From Kiloniellaceae bacterium (GTDB lineage Bacteria > Pseudomonadota > Alphaproteobacteria > Kiloniellales > Kiloniellaceae), in assembly GCA_021776145.1 (NCBI GenBank), contig JAJFGM010000548.1, positions 1-8,740 of the forward strand: a stretch of DNA of 8,740 nucleotides. Direction: 5' to 3'. The translations under genes and the position numbers were made by a program. The notes below the pieces were generated by a model that saw nothing but the letters and a program-made list of their open reading frames with translations, was not told where the DNA came from and made no database searches. Shown piece after piece: positions 6,905 through 8,740 of the stretch (its first letter is position 1; each line of letters begins with the position of its first letter).

Positions 6905-8377
6905 ATGCGCGATCTTATTTTTCCAGTCCAACACAACAGCGGCGTCGGATTGCAGATGCAACTGCGCCGGCAGTTGGTCGACGCCATCCTCGACGGTCGC
7001 CTGTCTGGCGACGAGCCGCTGCCATCCTGCCGCCGGCTGTCAAAGGCCCTGGGCGTCTCGCGTAACACCGTCGTTTTGACTTACCAGGCCCTGACCGACG
7101 AGGGATTGTTGATTTCGCGCGAAAGGGTGGGCTTTTTCGTAAATTCGGACATGGTGTTCGAGCAGGCCGCCGGTCAGCAAAAAGGCGCCCCGGCACCGAC
7201 CGGGGGCCAGTCCGTCGACTGGTGGCACCGGTTCAAGTTCCGCCCCTCTACCCAGGTCATGGTCAACAAGCCCAAGGACTGGAAACGATTTCCCTATCCC
7301 TTCGTCTACGGACAAACCGACCCAAACCTGTTTCCCGTCGCCGCATGGCGCATGTGTTCGCGGCAAGCCCTTGCGGTCGAGGCGATCCAGAACTGGACCG
7401 AGGACGGCTTCAATGAAGACGATGCGCGGCTGGTCGAAGAGATCCGCACCCGGGTTCTGCCACGACGCGGCATCAAGGCTTCGCCGCAGGAAATCCTCAT
7501 CACAATGGGGGCGCAGAACGCGCTATTTCTGATTGCCCAGCTCTTGGCCGATCGCAGCTCGACCATCGGTGTGGAGGAGCCCGGTTATGTTGATGCGCGG
7601 GGCATATTCTCTCTGACCGGCGCCAGGCTCAAGGCGATACCGGTCGATGGCGAGGGCATTGTCGTCGATGACCGCCTGGACGACTGCGACTGCGTCTACG
7701 TGACGCCCAGTCACCAGTCGCCGACCACGGTGACGCTGCCCTTGGAGCGCCGCGTTGCATTACTGGAGCGTGCATCGCAACACGGATTTCTGCTCATCGA
7801 GGACGACTACGAAGCCGAAACCAACTTCGTCTCCTCGCCGACCACGGCCTTGAAGTCGATGGACCGGAACCAGCGTGTCATCTATGTCGGCAGCTTTTCC
7901 AAGTACCTGGCACCGGGCCTGCGTATCGGTTACATGGTGGGGCCGGCAGAATTGATCCAGGAAGCGCGGCTTTTTCGCCGTATGATCATGCGCCATACGC
8001 CAGCCAACAATCAGCGCACTGTCGCGCTGTTCATCGCCGGCGGCTATTACGATTCCCTCGTCCACCGCCTGCAGCGCGGCTATCGTGGGCGTTGGGAGCT
8101 TATGGGCGAGGCGCTTGACCGCTATCTGCCGGGCTGCGCCACGACACCGTCTTTCGGCGGCACGGCCTTTTGGATCAAAGGACCGGAAAGTCTGGACAGC
8201 GACGTCTTGGCGACCAAGGCATTCAGCCAGGGCATTATCATCGAACCGGGATCGATCCACTTCCTCTCGCCCAAGCCGCCACGCAACTATCTGCGCCTTG
8301 GTTTCTCGTCGATCGAAGCGAAAAAGATCGAACCCGGAATTCGCCTCTTGGCCGAGTTGATCGATCAAGACGCGTAG
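6905..8377 (+). CDS. MocR-family transcriptional regulator (GntR winged helix fused to PLP aminotransferase-like domain)
   Basis: The 490-residue product has an N-terminal GntR-type winged helix (residues ~14-80; LPSCRRLSKALGVSRNTVVLTYQALTDEGLL), a linker (~81-125) and a fold-type I aminotransferase-like domain. In that domain are YGQTDPNLFP (135-144), VEEPGY (223-228), TPSHQSPTTVT (267-277), IEDDYEAE (298-305), the PLP-binding lysine K333 in GSFSKYLAPGLRIGY, and R464 (YLRLGFS) for a carboxylate ligand. Such proteins sense amino compounds or PLP derivatives; TauR (taurine), GabR and PdxR are known examples. The ATG at 6905 is preferred because GGGGA lies six bases upstream and the HTH then starts at the normal distance. 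An in-frame TTG at 6854 would only add 17 unlike residues. It is divergent from the soe operon and is its likely regulator. The ligand is unknown. The stop codon TAG is completed by the first base of the adjacent repeat element. Confidence 0.9.
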   Translation: MRDLIFPVQHNSGVGLQMQLRRQLVDAILDGRLSGDEPLPSCRRLSKALGVSRNTVVLTYQALTDEGLLISRERVGFFVNSDMVFEQAAGQQKGAPAPTGGQSVDWWHRFKFRPSTQVMVNKPKDWKRFPYPFVYGQTDPNLFPVAAWRMCSRQALAVEAIQNWTEDGFNEDDARLVEEIRTRVLPRRGIKASPQEILITMGAQNALFLIAQLLADRSSTIGVEEPGYVDARGIFSLTGARLKAIPVDGEGIVVDDRLDDCDCVYVTPSHQSPTTVTLPLERRVALLERASQHGFLLIEDDYEAETNFVSSPTTALKSMDRNQRVIYVGSFSKYLAPGLRIGYMVGPAELIQEARLFRRMIMRHTPANNQRTVALFIAGGYYDSLVHRLQRGYRGRWELMGEALDRYLPGCATTPSFGGTAFWIKGPESLDSDVLATKAFSQGIIIEPGSIHFLSPKPPRNYLRLGFSSIEAKKIEPGIRLLAELIDQDA

Positions 8378-8407
8378 GGCCTGTTGAGATTCAGGTTGCG
8401 GTCTCGG
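8377..8407 (+). repeat. Left terminal inverted repeat
   Basis: This arm starts at the third base of the MocR stop codon and pairs with 8612-8642. Read as plus-strand RNA, two of the three differences become G-U pairs (8398 with 8621, 8402 with 8617). Only 8389 with 8630 is a true A-C mismatch. Confidence 0.8.
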
Positions 8408-8503
8408 TTCGAGTCAAATTGGCCCGCAGTGCGGAGCGAGAAGGAAGGACATGCTGAGCATATTCAACGCCGAGCAACGCGGCTGCGGTCCAATTGGACC
8501 GAA
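8408..8503. repeat. Internal inverted repeat / stem-loop 1
   Basis: Positions 8408-8429 pair with 8483-8503 as 19 base pairs, with one bulged A (8412) and two mismatches (8416/8496 and 8423/8489). The 53-base loop contains ATGCT-G-AGCAT (8451-8461). A purine-rich AAGGAAGGAC precedes the ATG in that loop and resembles a ribosome site. Confidence 0.65.
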
Positions 8504-8514
8504 CCCCTTCGGGG
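8504..8514. repeat. Mini-hairpin CCCC-TTC-GGGG between the two internal stems
   Basis: These 11 bases are exactly the linker between stem-loop 1 and stem-loop 2. They fold on themselves, either as a 4-bp stem with a TTC loop or as a 3-bp stem capped by the stable C-UUCG-G tetraloop. Confidence 0.5.
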
Positions 8515-8611
8515 CGGGGCGGATTTTTGCCAGGGCCGCGTCGCGCGTAGCTTGTGGGGGCCCCACCCCACGGCGCCACGCGCTCCTTCCCCTGGCAAAA
8601 ATCCGCTCCCG
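8515..8611. repeat. Internal inverted repeat / stem-loop 2
   Basis: Positions 8515-8535 pair with 8590-8611 as 21 base pairs with one bulged base (8607). The core GCGGATTTTTGCCAGGG is perfectly mirrored over 17 bases. Inside, GCGCGT (8543-8548) can pair with ACGCGC (8578-8583), and GTGGGG (8554-8559) with CCCCAC (8566-8571), extending the rod. The AT tract inside the stem argues against chance GC symmetry. Confidence 0.75.
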
Positions 8612-8642
8612 CCGAGGCCGTAACCTGAACCTCAACAGGCCC
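8612..8642 (-). repeat. Right terminal inverted repeat
   Basis: This is the inverted copy of 8377-8407 and ends with GGCCC, followed by TA (8643-8644). Beyond it, 8645-8740 shows no gene start, repeat or RNA that I can support. Confidence 0.8.
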
Positions 8643-8740
8643 TAACACGATTGATGCAAGTCGCCAAGATTCTGACACATTGGGCAATTCGATTTCAGCA
8701 GGTAGGGAAAAGGACAGGATTCACCGCGGGTTCAGTTGTC

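Larger units (their letters stand above)
8377..8642. mobile_element. MITE-like 266-bp element with 31-bp terminal inverted repeats and cloverleaf-like internal symmetry
   Basis: The left end (8377-8407, beginning GGGCCTGTTGAG) and the complement of the right end (8612-8642) agree at 28 of 31 positions; the three differences are all transitions. TA lies immediately outside each end (8375-8376 and 8643-8644) and can be read as a 2-bp target duplication. There is no transposase frame, so it would be non-autonomous. TA duplications are typical of IS630/Tc1-mariner and some IS5-group transposases, but I cannot assign a family. The interior is almost fully used by three more inverted repeats: 8408-8429 with 8483-8503, 8504-8507 with 8511-8514, and 8515-8535 with 8590-8611. 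Whether it is a mobile repeat or a structured RNA/DNA element needs its copy number. Confidence 0.75.

Noticed and set aside
6561..6905. 114-codon minus-strand open frame in the divergent intergenic region
   Set aside because: It has no family resemblance, overlaps the first base of the regulator's ATG and covers all the symmetric regulatory sequences, so it is probably non-coding.
8377..8642. CRISPR array or simple intrinsic terminator as explanation for the repeats
   Set aside because: The repeats are inverted and nested rather than direct with spacers. The structure is far larger than a terminator and has no terminal T-run.

Overview
The window is GC-rich, densely coded DNA. It looks like the chromosome of an alphaproteobacterium: the protein families fit best with Rhodospirillales or Rhodobacterales relatives. 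That placement is inferred from family resemblance and base composition, not from a marker gene.

Layout. At the left edge (1-102, minus strand) is the N-terminus of a gene that runs out of the window, possibly a DNA-3-methyladenine glycosylase I. Divergent from it is a complete formylglycine-type sulfatase / phosphonate monoester hydrolase (245-1801, plus). Next, reading leftward from 6478, is a tight three-gene operon for a molybdenum oxidoreductase: catalytic subunit (3560-6478), four-cluster ferredoxin subunit (2832-3563) and DmsC-type membrane anchor (1827-2786). Its best fit is SoeABC, the cytoplasm-facing, quinone-reducing sulfite dehydrogenase. The hydrolase and the operon converge with only 25 bp between them. 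A 426-bp intergenic region rich in dyads and direct repeats separates the operon from a divergent MocR-type regulator (6905-8377, plus; GntR winged helix fused to a PLP aminotransferase-like domain).

A 266-bp element with inverted ends (8377-8642) sits directly on the stop codon of the regulator gene. It is the most unusual object here. It has 31-bp terminal inverted repeats (28/31), TA on both sides, and three further internal hairpins that tile the interior, so the whole element can be drawn as a four-way junction with no unpaired bases at the junction.

How the parts may work together. SoeABC would oxidise sulfite in the cytoplasm and pass electrons to the quinone pool. Such sulfite typically comes from breakdown of sulfonates such as taurine or from sulfur oxidation. 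The divergent MocR protein, a family that includes the taurine regulator TauR, is the obvious candidate regulator, and the shared intergenic region holds plausible operator-like repeats. The hydrolase may liberate sulfate or phosphonate/phosphate from organic esters, but its link to the Soe genes is only proximity.
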